From Geotrypetes seraphini (lineage: Eukaryota; Chordata; Amphibia; Gymnophiona; Dermophiidae), in assembly GCF_902459505.1 (NCBI RefSeq), contig NC_047096.1, positions 6,076,001 to 6,140,000 of the forward strand: a stretch of DNA of 64,000 nucleotides. Reading direction: 5' to 3'. Made by a program: the position numbers and the translations under genes. Below are positions 11,302 through 24,000 of this stretch, piece after piece. Each line of letters begins with the position of its first letter. Position 1 is the stretch's first letter. The notes under the pieces are model-generated. The model was given only the letters and a program-made list of their open reading frames with translations, was not told the origin of the DNA and did not search any database.

Positions 11302-12270
11302 ATTTTATAAAACAGGCATGTAAATTCTGACTCCACCCATACTTTATCCTAACTTTTCTCCATGCTGGCCTGTGCCATGCAGAACTTAAGCATGACCTGA
11401 TTTTATAAGTGGCCATTTCCATGCCTAAAACATTTTTATTAATTACTCTCTGTCTGCTGATCTCGCCTTTGACACATATAGACTTGCTAATTAGGATCCA
11501 ATTCAATTCATACTTGTTGGTCAAACCCGATCCCTCACTGGGTTTACTTTAGGATTTGAGCTTACCAGGCAGTTGGGCCTCTCTTTCTGGGATCGGTGAA
11601 GCCATAGCAGTAGATATTTCAGCATAAAAGCTAGGCTGTAACGCTCTGTGACTTTACAGATTGAGTTTCCCTAGAATCCAGAGTTTCCCCATGCCCAGTT
11701 GCCGGGTTTTTGCAAACCACATCACCTGTGCCCCTACTGAGATGAACTTGGCTGTTCACGGTGGTCAGTCCTGGTCATCAAGCACGCTACAACGAGATGG
11801 ATTCGGAAAGTCGTCGGTGTACGCTACCAAATACTGTGTCAGACTAAGGAAAACCATTTTAACAAGTGTTTTTATCATCGAGATAATCAGTGTTAAATGT
11901 CATTGGAAGTAAACAGCCTTATGAAGCATGCTTTACTTGTTAAGAGCTTGGTCAAGGGACGTGTCATATGAATGTACGTGTTTGTTATACAAGGCAAATA
12001 AATCAGCAGTACAAAGCTTTTAAAAATGTAACTATGCACTGTGTATAAGATTTGTAAAATACATACTGTGTATTCCTTGTAATAAAATGTATATAAAAGT
12101 ATTTTTGTTTTCCATTTTTTGAGAATTAGTAGTATTGGATAACATTGACTTCAAAGTCTAGTTTCTAATGAAGAAACAAAGAGTTAACATACCTGTTACT
12201 TACTATTTGTATGAATGCTATGGTCGTGTGTTATTGTCCCCCAACATATCTTTTTTTTTATATGGCTACT

Positions 12271-12896
12271 AGTCTTTAAGCCCGTTACATTAACGGGTGC
12301 TAGAATAGATGTGTCTGTCTGTCTGTGTTTCTTTATCTCTCTCTCCTTGGCCGCTGTCTGTATCCTTGTCTCCTCCCACCCCCACCAAAGCTGTCTCCCC
12401 CAGCACACCCCTCCCCCAAAAGCAGCCCCCTTTCCCTCTCCCTGTCTCTCCAGAGCCCCGTCTTCCCCCCCAGAGCAAAGCTGTCTGTCCCCAGCACACC
12501 TCCCCTCCAAAGCAGCCCCCTTTCCCTCTCCTTCTCCCTGTCTCTCCATGGCCCCTTCTGTCTTCCCCCCAGAGCAAAGCTGTTTGCCCCAAGCACACCC
12601 CTCCCTCCAAAGCAGCCCCCTTTCCTTCTCCCTGTCTCTCCAGAGCCCCGTCTTCCCCCCCAGAGCAAAGCTGTCTGTCCCCAGCACACCTCCCCTCCAA
12701 AGCAGCCCCCTTTCCCTCTCCTCCCTGTCTCTCCATGGCCCCTTCTGTCTTCTCCCCCAGAGCAAAGCTGTCTGTCCCCAGCACACCTCTCCCCCAAAGC
12801 AGCCCCCTTTCCCTGTCCCTATCCATGGCCCCTTCTGTCTCCCCCCCAGGACACCCCTCCCCCCAATGCAGCCCCCTTTCCCTCTCCCCCTGGTTC
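12271..12896. repeat. Pyrimidine-rich minisatellite, about 90-97 bp units
   Basis: After a small hairpin (AGCCCGTTACATTAACGGGT), about five and a half units starting CAAAGCTGTCTGTCCCCAG run from 12387 to 12890. Two unit types alternate (CCAGAGCCCCGTC and CCATGGCCCCTTCTGTC), which makes a dimeric higher-order repeat. Long frames of 150-280 codons on both strands are by-products of the strand bias, not genes. Confidence 0.85.
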
Positions 12897-12943
12897 CCGG
12901 TATTGATCCCCTTCTTACCCTCCCTCCATCCCGGCATCTTCTG

Positions 12944-13140
12944 GCCTGCTCCTCTTCAAAGCAGCCTGCGATCGTGGTGGCTGGCTTTAGCGAACCTAGC
13001 AGGCCGCTCTCCAACTCGGTAGCAAGTTCCCTCTGACGCAATCCCGTGCGTCAGAGGGAGCGTGCTACTGTGGTTGGAGAGCTGCCTGCGAGGTTCTTTA
13101 AAGCCGGCTACGATCGCAGGCTGCTCTGAAGAGGAGGATC
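12944..13140. repeat. GC-rich imperfect palindrome
   Basis: The arm CTCTTCAAAGCAGCCTGCGA through CCCTCTGACGC (12950-13037) mirrors GCGTCAGAGGGAGC through CTGCTCTGAAGAG (13049-13134), about 90 bp each, with a loop of a few bases. It follows the minisatellite directly and probably belongs to the same element. Confidence 0.75.
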
Positions 13141-13904
13141 AGCAGCGGCAGCGGCGAGTGAGGGCGGGAGGTGTGTTCCCTGCCGAGGACGCGAGCAGGG
13201 AGAGAGCACAGTTGCGCGTCTTCAGCCACCGCACGCGCCTCCAGCCCCTGTAAGCACCATGAGGTATCAAATATATTTGAGGTGAGAGGTGTATTCCTGT
13301 ATTTACTTTCCATAGTGCTACAATATATCTTTAAAACAAACACAAGAACTTAAAAAATGAAAACAGATTTATTTAAAAGTTATAGGACCACTGACACAAA
13401 ATAGGAAAACCCTTTGCTACATGAACCCCTATGTCCATTCGCAAGGGAGGTACCCTCTCCCCCTTCGACATTTTAAAAGTGGTTTCTTCTTTTCAAATGT
13501 GGATATATTTTAAACTAATGTACAGTGGATCACTGGCCTGAAATGAAAACCAGAATTCCTACAAAGCCAAACCCCACCCGTGTTCAGCAGTCCAACCAAG
13601 GCAGCAGCACAAATTATACGTCACTTATTAATAATTTATCTCAGGAGACAAAAGTAAATGTAGAGAGGGCTACCGGCTGGCAGGCAGCCGTCCGTGAAGT
13701 AACAATATCATTTTCTGCAATACAAAAGTTTGGTTCTGGGTCTAGAAATAAAGATGCAACCCTTCTACAAAGGAGGGCAGGATCCCGTAACACCTGCTTC
13801 TTCCTTTCAAAGGCAAAACCAGCAGACAACAGTCAGACTCACCGTGATAACATAAACCAAGAATATAGTATCAGGACTACACTGCCCCTACTGGCTCCTG
13901 AGAG

Positions 13905-14276
13905 ACAGACAGAGAGAGAAAGAAACAGAGAGAGAGAGAGAAAGAAACAGAGAGACAGACAGAGAAAGAAACACAGAGAGAGAAAAAAAACCCAGAGAGA
14001 CAGATAGAGAAAGAAACAGAGAGAGAGAGCGAAAGAAACAGAGAGAGAGAGAGAGAAAGAAACAGAGAGAGAGAGAGCGAAAGAAATAGAGAGACAGACA
14101 GAGAAAGAAACACAGAGAGAGAGAGAGAAAGAAACAGAGACAGAAACACAGAGACAGACAAAAGACAGAAAGAAACAGAGAGACAGACAGAGAGAGAAAG
14201 AAACAGAGAGACAGACAGAGAGAGAAAGAAACAGAGAGACAGACAAGAGACAGAAAGAAACACAGAGAGACAGGAG
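13905..14276. repeat. Purine-rich simple repeat (AGAGACAGACAG / GAGAGAAAGAAACA)
   Basis: About 370 bp of almost pure A/G with scattered C, made of short GAGAGA, AGACAG and AAAGAAACAGAG blocks. Open frames across it on both strands encode only Arg/Glu or Leu/Ser/Phe runs. Confidence 0.95.
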
Positions 14277-14544
14277 AACATGGCCATCACTTTCACACAC
14301 TGGTACTAGTTTTGATCAAACGGCAAAATGGCAGAGTGAATAGCCCCTGAGTGTCAGTGTTCAAGGCGGGGCACTAACTTAAAGCGTCCATCAGCAAAGT
14401 TTTCTAGGCAGGTGGTCTCAAAACCAGATGAAATACTGAACGAGATAATAACAAGGCCCAGAGCCAGGTTAAGGTTTGTTCTCACTTCTACACATGACAA
14501 CAGAAAGAACCGAGGGAAACGTGTTGCAGAAAACAGTACAAGAT

Positions 14545-14562
14545 CGGGGGGGGGGGGGGGGG
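14545..14562. repeat. Poly-G run
   Basis: Some 18 G in a row in the likely WDR77 3' UTR (a C-run in the transcript). Potentially able to form a G-quadruplex on the + strand. Confidence 0.9.
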
Positions 14563-14929
14563 GTCAGGTGGCATTGAGAGCGGGAGCCTTTATCCAGAAG
14601 CTCCGCATCTTTCTCAATACATTCATAACAATACAGCATTATTTTATAGGCTAAAGTTAAAAAAAAAAAGAACCTAAAAACACAGCTTTTCAGACAGAGA
14701 CTTTTCAAATTTTTTTTTTTTTTAAAGAAATGGGCAAATCTAGAGCTATGGAGTGAACACACATTAAAACGACAAGGTGAGGGAGGAACAGTGAGATTTC
14801 CCCACTGGGGCTTGTAGCTAACATCTGGTCATATGCACGCTCTGCTACAAGATCAACCCAGGCACAGCTGGACCAGGGGACACCTGCCTGTGACCTCTCC
14901 TTTCACAGTTTCACAGACACGGGAAAACG

Positions 14930-15089
14930 TCATTCCTGGGCACTGTTTGGGACAGACACTATACTGTTCTCCGCAGGGATGCTGTGATGGAAGACTTGGT
15001 GGTCCCAACCAACAGTAAGTAGCTTTGCTTTATCCAGCGGTGACCAAGATAATCCCCGCACAAAGTCCCAGTGGGAGGTGTTTCTGAAA
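14930..15089 (-). CDS. WDR77: WDR77 exon 10 and stop
   Basis: Acceptor TTTATTTTTCAG, ending at 15090. It encodes [20 protein letters not shown], then [13 protein letters not shown], and ends SVPNSAQE with TGA at 14930-14932. Human reads [29 protein letters not shown] at this point. The last dozen residues are not conserved. Confidence 0.94.
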
Positions 15090-18000
15090 CTGAAAAATAA
15101 AAACAGGAACAACAATTTTCTCCCTTCTTGAAATCTTAGAAATTAAGACTACCCTGAAAAATAATCCTGTGGTAGTTACAGGGCACTCTGAAGGGGTTAA
15201 AAAACATTATCTACCAGCTGCCACAGGGAGGCGCTCTCTAAAACAGTGTCTTGCAAACATAGTGGCTGCGACTCAAGGCATCCGGAAGTGAGCGGACGTC
15301 GACACGATGATGTCCGTGCATGTGCGAAGGCCCTACAGACGGACCCTGAGCCAGAGGGGTGTGTCGGAAGGGAAGACGCCCTGGTCCCTGCTGATTTCCT
15401 ACAGGACGTGCCTCTCGTTGCGACAGGCGCATCCTGTAGGCAGTTGGCCGGCGCCCCTCCTCTCCTCTGTGTCTTGTAGCATACCTGAAATTTCAGGAGG
15501 CACACAGTTTGTGATACACTGCTCTAAAAAGGTGTACAAGCAAGCACTGAGGGAGAAATACCGTGTTTCCCTGAAAATAAGACAGGGACTTATATTAATT
15601 TGTGCTCCAAAAAATTCACTAGGGCGTATTTTCGGGAAAACACGGTATCTACCCTTGACATTGTGCCACATTATACCTATCCCTCCCATCTCTTTGTGCA
15701 CCTGAACACCTCCGACCGACTTACACACCTCCAAAGCCTCAAAACCGGTGGCAGCGCTCTCAATGGGCTGCTTCATGGCTTTCCCCACTGGGGCCTTTCC
15801 TCTGCTGAATCAGTGATGTGGCAGAGGGAAGGCCTCGAAGCTGCCCGTTCAGAGTGCTGCCACCGGTGTTCTGGTGCACAAAGGGACGGGAGAGAGGGAT
15901 CTTAACTAGGGCTTATTTGGGGGATAGGGCTTATATTAGGACCTACCCTGAAAATCATGCTGGGGCTAATTTTTGGGGTAGAATCCCAACCAGAAAACTC
16001 ATCTCCTCTTTGTTAGCGTTTAATAGTTTCGAAAAGCACGGCCCGCTTACAGAATGAGTTTACAAATCCATCCGACTCTGGCGGTTGTAGATCCCATCAA
16101 AAGTACATCAAATCAGACCAACTGGGGATTTTAGCGTTTCAGTCTGTGCACTGAACAACCATCAAAATAAATATTGACCATCTTTCAAAGAGCGGCACTC
16201 ACACGTTACTTACATCTCTGAAAAGTGTTCATCAAGAACGGCCACGGAGCAATCTTCACTAATGGAGGCCAGAAGGGGTGAACTTAAAAAAAAAGAAAAA
16301 GTTAAGCTCATGCAACAACCATCCTTCATTTTTGCCTGTGAATAGCTTGCGGGATGCTATTGTGTGCACTGCACAGTCACAGGCAAACACAGAGCTCCTT
16401 TTGCGAAGGGGCGCTACGGGTTTTACTGCATGCTAGCCAAAAATCTACCGCCTGCTCAAAAGGAGGCGGAAGCGGCTAGCGCACGTGGCATTTTAGCGTG
16501 CGCTATTCCACGCGTTAAGGCCCTAGTGCGCCTTTGTAAAAGGAGCCCACAGTTTCACAATTTTTCCAATAAGAAAACCAATGAGAATAAAAAGAGCACA
16601 TTGCACCAGCACTCAGAAGTTGTGCGTCAATAAATCCCAACTTAATCTTAAAAAATATAAAAGCATAAAATCCGTTTCACTACTTGGGATCTAGCTAGGC
16701 ACTTGGGACCTGGGATGGCCACGGTTCGGCAATTCTTATATGAGCCAAGTCTAGGACAATCAAGCCATTGTGACATCACTGATGAGTCTGGCTCTTAGGC
16801 ATTGGTGGAATGAGGCATGATGACATCACAATCTCAGCTCTGGAATGTTGCTACTCTCTGGGTTTCTGCCAGGTACTTGGAAACAGGATACTGGGCTTTG
16901 ATGGACCTTTGGTCTGTCCCAGTATAGCAATTCTTAGCAGCCAAGGGCTTTCCAGCCTGGTCTTTGTCTCCAAATTCTGGCTGTGGGTGACATACAGTAT
17001 TGCTCCATGCTTACTCGGATTGTAGCACTGCTGTTCTTAGAAAGATTAGAGCTCTCATTCGGTACTTTTGGCTGCAGGCCTAGAGCGTATAAATCACCAA
17101 CGAGGCTCAAGGCCTGGTAAAAATCCACAAAGGTAAAATCATCAGACGAGGCGGGAGGGGTTCCTTCCCTGCAGTAAAAGTGCTGCACCTTATGTTTACG
17201 TGGCTTGATATTTGTCCCCTTATGTTGAGAAACACACGCCTTCCCTTCCTTTAAGGGAATTAAATCTGCTGGGAAGCTCAGTCGATCTTTTGTTTTCAGT
17301 TCAAATCTTTTGATTGGAATTATAGGTAACAATAGAGAAAAAGAAAACAATACTTATACATAGATGTTTAACTCTGTGTCAGCAATGATCAAATACAGCA
17401 AAGCATCAACAATCTATACTCAAGTTTGTAGAGATTTGGAATGAATTTCCCGACTCCATTAGGCATTTAGGCCAGCTGCAATTATTTCATCAATTCCTGA
17501 AAACGTTGTTGTTTCGCGCAATTTTTAAATGGTTTAACTACAGCCTCAACTAAATGATAATATTATAGTTATTTTTCTTATGTACTTTAGTTTTTAATTA
17601 GTTCTTCCTTCTCCTATGTACTCTAGTCTTAATTCTATGTGAACCGAGTCGAGCTCCACTGGGAGATGACCCGGGATATAAACCAAAGATTAGATTAGAT
17701 TTCTGGAGCGACGATTGTGAAAGATACGGGATATGCTTTGTTAAATATGAAACCAGTGAGTATTTCTAATAAGTACCATCAAATGATGACAACCATTGTT
17801 ACAGCGGCTCGACTGGTGCTGGCAAGTGGAAATTCCAACACGCTCACATATATTACGCAAGGTTGACTTTGGATTCCGCATGTCCAAGACTGGGCACATT
17901 CCTGACCCTTTGGAAGCCTTAGATTAAATGGCACCAATCCAATGGAGACCGTACGTGATTTGGCATCGGATCTCATTGCTGTATTAGCTGAGCTCCCATG

Positions 18001-21000
18001 GGAAGGGGGAGGGGAACGTGGAGAATGTTCTAGTTTCTTAATGTTTATAAATCGGTGTGCATTGTATCAAAGAACCATGATATGACAGTTGTACGCCTAG
18101 TTTTGTACCACTGTTCCTTTTTTTTGTTGTTGTTCAAAGAATCAATTTTTAAAAAAAATCAGGTGGTTAACCCTTTCAGGACCAAGGGACATATTTGTCC
18201 CATAACTTTAAAATCCTATCAATTTTGATTGGGATAGTCTACAGTTCTAAATTTGATATGTACGGATTCCATAGGATACTGCCTTTATGTAAACAAACTG
18301 GTTCCGACATTCATTCATTAGCGTCGTTGCCAGATTGACGAGAAGATTCACTTGCCACACTGTCCATAAGCCAGAAGTGTGAGTTTTTTAAATAAAAATA
18401 ATGATATTTCACAAAAAAAAAAATCAATTTTTTGGCATCTGCAAGCCCTTTTTACCATAAAAATGTCGTCAAAACCACAAAAATTGGCCTACGATCCTTA
18501 GGGTCCTGAAAGGGTTAAGGAGAGGTCAAAAGCCAGCTCAGAGATCCTGCCTGCCTGGGCAACCCCATGGTCCCTCTGACACTGAAATGGGGCTGGACTG
18601 ACAAGACCAGCAGTGGGCAAGGCCTATGGGGGAACACCCCTCAGGAACACCCAGGATTTGGGAGCAAGTCATTTTATCCCTGCTTTCCAGAGTACTGCGA
18701 ATTAAGAGAATGACATGGGGACAAATTTGTCTCTGTCCCGCAGGGACTCAATTTCCCTATCCTGTCCCTGTGAGTTTTGTCACTATCGTTGTCCCTGCCC
18801 CGTTCCTGTAAGCTCTGCCTTAACCACATAGGCCTTGAAAACTTATAATTTTAAAATGTTCGAGGCTTGTGCGGATGAGGACGGAGCTTGCAGGAATGGG
18901 GCAGAGGCAGGAAATGAACTCGCGTGGACGGCAAAATGAGTTCTCTCAGGGACGGGGAAAAATTTGTCCCCGTGTTATTCTCTACTGCGAATGTATCTTC
19001 CTGCTGGAATACACTGGGAGGAGGAAGATAAAGCAAACATTTCACCTCCTCTCCTCAAGGTAGGCCCAACAGACAGGCATGTGCCAGGAACTGTCCAGTC
19101 CCAGTAAAGAGCCACAAGTTCAATTGGGAAATAGAGAATGACACGGGGACAAATTTTTCCCCGTCCCCAAGGGAACATATTTTCCCGTGCCATCCCGGCG
19201 AGTTCTTTTGATGTCCCTGCCCGAATCCTGCAAGCTCCGTCCTCATCTGCACAAGCCTTTCATTGCTCTGTGTCTGAAAAAGATCAATAAAAACTTCTCT
19301 CCCCCTAATTCCATTCACAGATCTGACAAACTGCTCCCCACATACCTGTGCTTGGAAAAGGCCAGGCCCGTGACACTTCTGGAGTGCGCGCGAGAGGTCA
19401 CAGAGGCCTTTGGGTTCTTTAGGTCCACGATGGAAATGGCTCCAGTATCGTCGCCTGTCAGAGGAGAATTAGGAATCATTCAGAACAATTCGCTCAACCC
19501 ATTAATTTCATGGAAAAAACAATCTATAAAAGCACAAGCGCACGTTCTTAAGAGCTCCTTACCAAATACAAAGTTATCAATCTGTTCTGGGTGCCAGGCC
19601 AGTGAAGTAGGGAAGTTCTTGGAGGCACCGGACTCTGGAGGGAAGAGAATCAGAAAATAGTTACATGGGAAGGGAACCCCCCCCACACACACACACATTA
19701 CTGGTGATCACCTCTGTAGTCTTGATTTGCCCGGGTTAACCCTAGACTTTTAAGCTAACTGGCTCTCAGGTTACTGCAGACTTGGACACTGACCCCCAGG
19801 CTCCTTAACAGGACTGCCTTGCACTCATTTTGATGCCGTTGAAATGCCATATTAACCTCACCAAGGGGAATTTTCCTGCCTAGTCGATTTGTACGTTATG
19901 TTTTTGCGTGCGACTGCCCACACCCACCTGTGTTCGTATCTGCGTTATGACGGAAATTCTAAAACTAGCACTTAAACGTTGGGGCCAAAAGGCGCCCTAC
20001 CAGCGCCTAAATAAAAACTGCCAGAATCATGCCGATGTAAGCGCTTTAGGCCAACAACAAAGCAGCAGGCGTGGACAACGACAGAAGTGGTGTTAGGCGG
20101 CCTAAAACACCTACATAGGCGTGATTCATGCATGGACAGGTGCTGGAAACCCTGGCCTACATTTCCGGTTCGGATCTTTCCGGAAGGTGCGATTCTGAAA
20201 CTGGCGCCGAAGCGTGATTGGCACGCAATCGGCGGCCGCTTTTTAAGTGGCCACAGATATCGCCGCTGGTTACAGAATCCAGCTCTATGTGTGCGCAGGT
20301 GTGTTGTCTATACTCGTGTTGAATTTTCCACAATTCTGTGACTGATAAAGATGAAAGGGAGCAATTATTTGAAAAGGTATATACAGTTCCTCATTCATTC
20401 ACTTTCCCACAAAAGTGCATTGGGCCATCTGGGGAAGGAGGGAAGTCTCTTCCCCTATACAGATAAACCTCATTGGTACAGCCCAAGAATTAGCAAATGA
20501 TATGGGGACAAATTTCCCCCGTCCCATCCCTGCGAGTTTTGTCGCTGTCCCTTTCCTGTAAGCTCTACCTTAACCGCAGAAGCTTCAAACATTTATGATT
20601 TGAAAGCATTTAAGGCTTGTGCAGATGAGGACAGAGCTTAGGCATTGGTGGAATGAGGCATTATGACATCACAATCTGAGCTCTAGAATGTTGCTACTTA
20701 GGATTTGAAAGTGTAAGGACGGAGCTTAGGCATTGGTGGAATGAGGCATTATGACATCACAATCTGAGCTCTAGAATGTTGCTACTTAGGATTTGAAAGT
20801 GTTTGGGGCTTGGGCAAATGAGGACGGAGCTTGCAGGAATGGGGCAGGGACAGGAAAAGAACTCAACGGGACGGGAAAATGAGTTCCCATGAGGATGGGG
20901 AAAAATTTGTCCCCATGTCATTCTCTACAAAGAATCTCCCCCAGCTTTCCTCCTCCCTTCCTGTCACAGTCCTCACTGCCTTCCCATTGGATCCTACCTA

Positions 21001-24000
21001 CTGACTTTCCCATGTTACATTGGAAGCAGTCTTTCATATGGGGGGAGGACTTGGATTAGAGATTGTAGAGATTTAAACTCTGAAAAAAGTCCAGAAGGTT
21101 GAAGGATGGCCAAGTATCTTAACATGAATGCAAAATTCTGCCAAATCCTAAAAAAGCCAAAACAGTTGATGATCCTAAGCTCCCGAGTCCTTCTCACAGG
21201 ATCCTCCATACATCTAAGACCAAAGTATGCCATTATCTTAATCTAGTCCTGCCCAAGGCAGCAAATTAATTGTCATGACATGCCAATAAAACTATACAAG
21301 CCAGGTTGCAACCCTCTTATTGGAATTAAGAACAAAAAATAAAATATAAATCAGAATGACTCAATACGTCCCATCAGGGTTAGAGAATTATTCTTATGTA
21401 ATAATAATAATAACTTTATTTTTGTATACCGCAGTACCAGAATAGTTTAGAGCGGTTTACATGACAGAGACTGTACATCTACAGCGAAATTTACAAATAA
21501 GTCAATCAATCAATACAACTTAGCAAGTCGAGAGCAGGCAAGGAGATAAAAAGGTTATAAACAAGTCAATCGGCGTGGCTTAGGAAGTCGGGTGCAGGTA
21601 GGGAGGAGGCAGGTAGGTGGGAGGTGCAGGAAGGTGGGAGGTACAAGGCATAGTTAAAAGTAGAGTTACAAGGAGGGCGGGAGTTGGAGATATTTGTCAA
21701 AGAGATAAGTTTTGATTGACTTCCTGAAAGTTTGGTAGGAGGGAGAATTAGAGATGAGAGTGGATAGACATTTGTTCCATTTGCATGCCTGGAACACTAG
21801 GGATCTGTCAAGGAATCTCTTGTAGATGCAGCACTTTAGGGACGGGAAGGCAAACAAGTGGGCGTTACATGTGCAGGTGGGGCCAGGATGGACAAAGTGA
21901 TCTGATAGGTAGATTGGAGACATGCCTGTTAGGGTTTTGAAGCAGAGGCAAGCAAATTTGAAGATAATCCTCGCCTCCATAGGCAGCCAGTGTATGCATG
22001 GGTTATAAGTGTGTTGTGGCTGTAAGTTGGGGGGGCCTTGGTGGAGGCGCAAAATCAGTTTTGGTAGCTGTATTGGTTGAGTGCAGTTTGTAAGGAAAAC
22101 TTCCCTAATTGCTGTGTGTCAAGTTTCTAAGGTACAGAAGCGGAACTCTTTCTCCTATAGAAATGCATTGGGCCCTTTTTTGTTTGGGTGGGGTGGAAGA
22201 AGAGAGAACTTATAGAATCTCTAGGCTCATCTGGCCTCAATGTGTCTTTATCAGTTTTTCCTATATACCAAGGTTCATCTCATTCCATTCAATTTTTAGA
22301 AAATTAACTGTGCCCCGGCCAGACAGAAAGACTTTCTTGATTCTTTCTAATTTTGGTTGAGTTGGAAAGAATGACAAGGTCCAACCAACTGTCAAATGGA
22401 GGAGTCCAGACGATTATTCAAAGATGGCTTTCCTCAAGTCTTCCAGATTCATCTCTACTTTTTGAGATCTTTCAGCCAGTTGGGAAGAAGATACTGGGAA
22501 TAATGAACCTTTGGTCAGATCCAGTATAGTAGTTTTTCTAGTCCTGGGATTTTGGTGGGTCTAGCAACCACTCCATCTCCAACACGCTGACAACAATGAG
22601 CGACTTAAAATCATTTCAAAAAGAAATCAAAACCCTGCTATTCAAAAAATTTGTCTAGATATCAAAACTCATCCCCTTGTCCATCTCCTCTCTTGTAAAT
22701 TTCACCTCAAAGTCTCTACCACTCTTGTAATTTTTTCTTCAAAGCCTCAATCATGTAGACAGCTCCCTAAGTTGTAATTTTCCTGGAAATGTCCAGTTAT
22801 CTTCTTTTGTAATCCGCAAGGTACTGGCGGAATAGAAGTCACTAATGTAATGTAATCTCTATAATCAGAGCTCAACCCTGGCTTGCCCCTATTATGAGAG
22901 AAAAGGCTGCACCCTCTGAGAATGCAGAGATGGGGAGTCTCCAGTGCTCAGCAAATCTTCTCTATGGAGGACCCGCCCTCATTTGACATTCTCTATGATA
23001 GGAGATGCTCTGTATGGCTTTTTAGATGAAGTTTGGGGACCCCTGTTATATAGGAAATTCAAATGTTTTCCAAAATATCATATGGAACCTCTCTTGTGAT
23101 TTTATAGATTGAGAGGGCATGGGATAAAGTTAAGAGGTGGTGGAGAGAAAGACTATGTCTGAATTCAAGAAAGCATGGGACAGGCATGTGGGATCTCTTA
23201 GGGAGAGGAGGAGATAGTGGATGCTACGGATGGGCAGACTGGATGGGCCATTTGGCCTTTATCTGCCATCATGTTTCTATAACCATAAAGCTCTATGACC
23301 TCACAATGCAGGTGTAAAGAGCCTTAACCTATAGGAAGAGGTGATGCAAATGTTAAAAGTCATAGCCAATAGGGAGGAGATAGTGGATGCTGCAGATAGG
23401 CAGACTTGATGGGCCATTTGGCCTTTATCTGCCATCATGTTTCTATAACCATAAAGTTCTACCAAGGTTACAGCCGTTACATAATAAGCCTGTTGCTGGA
23501 ATGTCTGGTTAAGTCCTGGTGCTAGTTAAGATTATGAAAAAAAAAAAAACACCGAGGGTGATGGTGATGGTAAAAAGAACAAGGTAGTGTAAATCACCTG
23601 AGATAACAAAAACCCTCAAGAAATACAAAAAAATGGACTTGGATAGCATGGATGAAAAGGTGACGGCGAAAGTTAGAAGGATGCCAGGTTGCATAGGGAG
23701 AGGTATGGCCAGTAGGAAAAAGGAGGTATTGATGCCCCTGTATAATACTCTGATGAGTCCTCATTTAGAATATTGTGTACAATTCTGGAGCACCTTCAAA
23801 AAGATATAAAAAGGATGGAGTCGGTCCAGAGGAAGGCTACTAAAATGGTGTGTGGTCTTTGTGGGGACAGACTTAAAGATCTCAATCTGTATACTTTGGA
23901 GAGAAGGCGGGAGAGGGGAGATATGATAGAGACGTTTAAATACCCATGTGGCATAAATGCGCACGAGTCGAGTCTCTTTCATTTGAAAGGAAACTCTGCA

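Larger units (their letters stand above)
8388..12110 (+). other. Possible long 3' UTR of the C6orf132-like gene
   Basis: No coding signal follows the stop at 8387. ATTAAA near 9199 and AATAAA near 12078 (in an A/T-rich stretch) are candidate poly(A) signals. The interval contains a palindromic MITE (9031-9169), a CR1 fragment (9849-10240) and a large inverted repeat (10404-11301). Which signal is used cannot be told from sequence. Confidence 0.3.
13345..14929 (-). other. Probable WDR77 3' UTR with simple repeats
   Basis: After the WDR77 stop no coding signal is seen on the - strand down to an AATAAA (forward TTTATT near 13360), the first good poly(A) signal. The stretch includes a purine-rich simple repeat and a G-run. 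The assignment is inference from position and signal only. Confidence 0.4.

Noticed and set aside
12215-12300. CCCGTTACATTAACGGG hairpin as a terminator or regulatory stem
   Set aside because: It is the head of a repeat in a eukaryotic genome; nothing links it to transcription termination.
12196-13041. 281- and 273-codon open frames on opposite strands
   Set aside because: They follow the pyrimidine-rich minisatellite and its strand bias, show only low-complexity Pro/Ser or Gly/Arg/Glu content, and have no splice or conservation support.
13839-14300. Leu/Ser/Phe-rich frames that look like membrane proteins
   Set aside because: Reverse reading of a GAGA/AAAGAAACAG simple repeat.
20087-20341. 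84-codon + frame in a GC-rich stretch at 20.1-20.3 kb
   Set aside because: No similarity to a known protein; the region resembles the GGCGTCCTA-type transposon at 35.1-36.2 kb.
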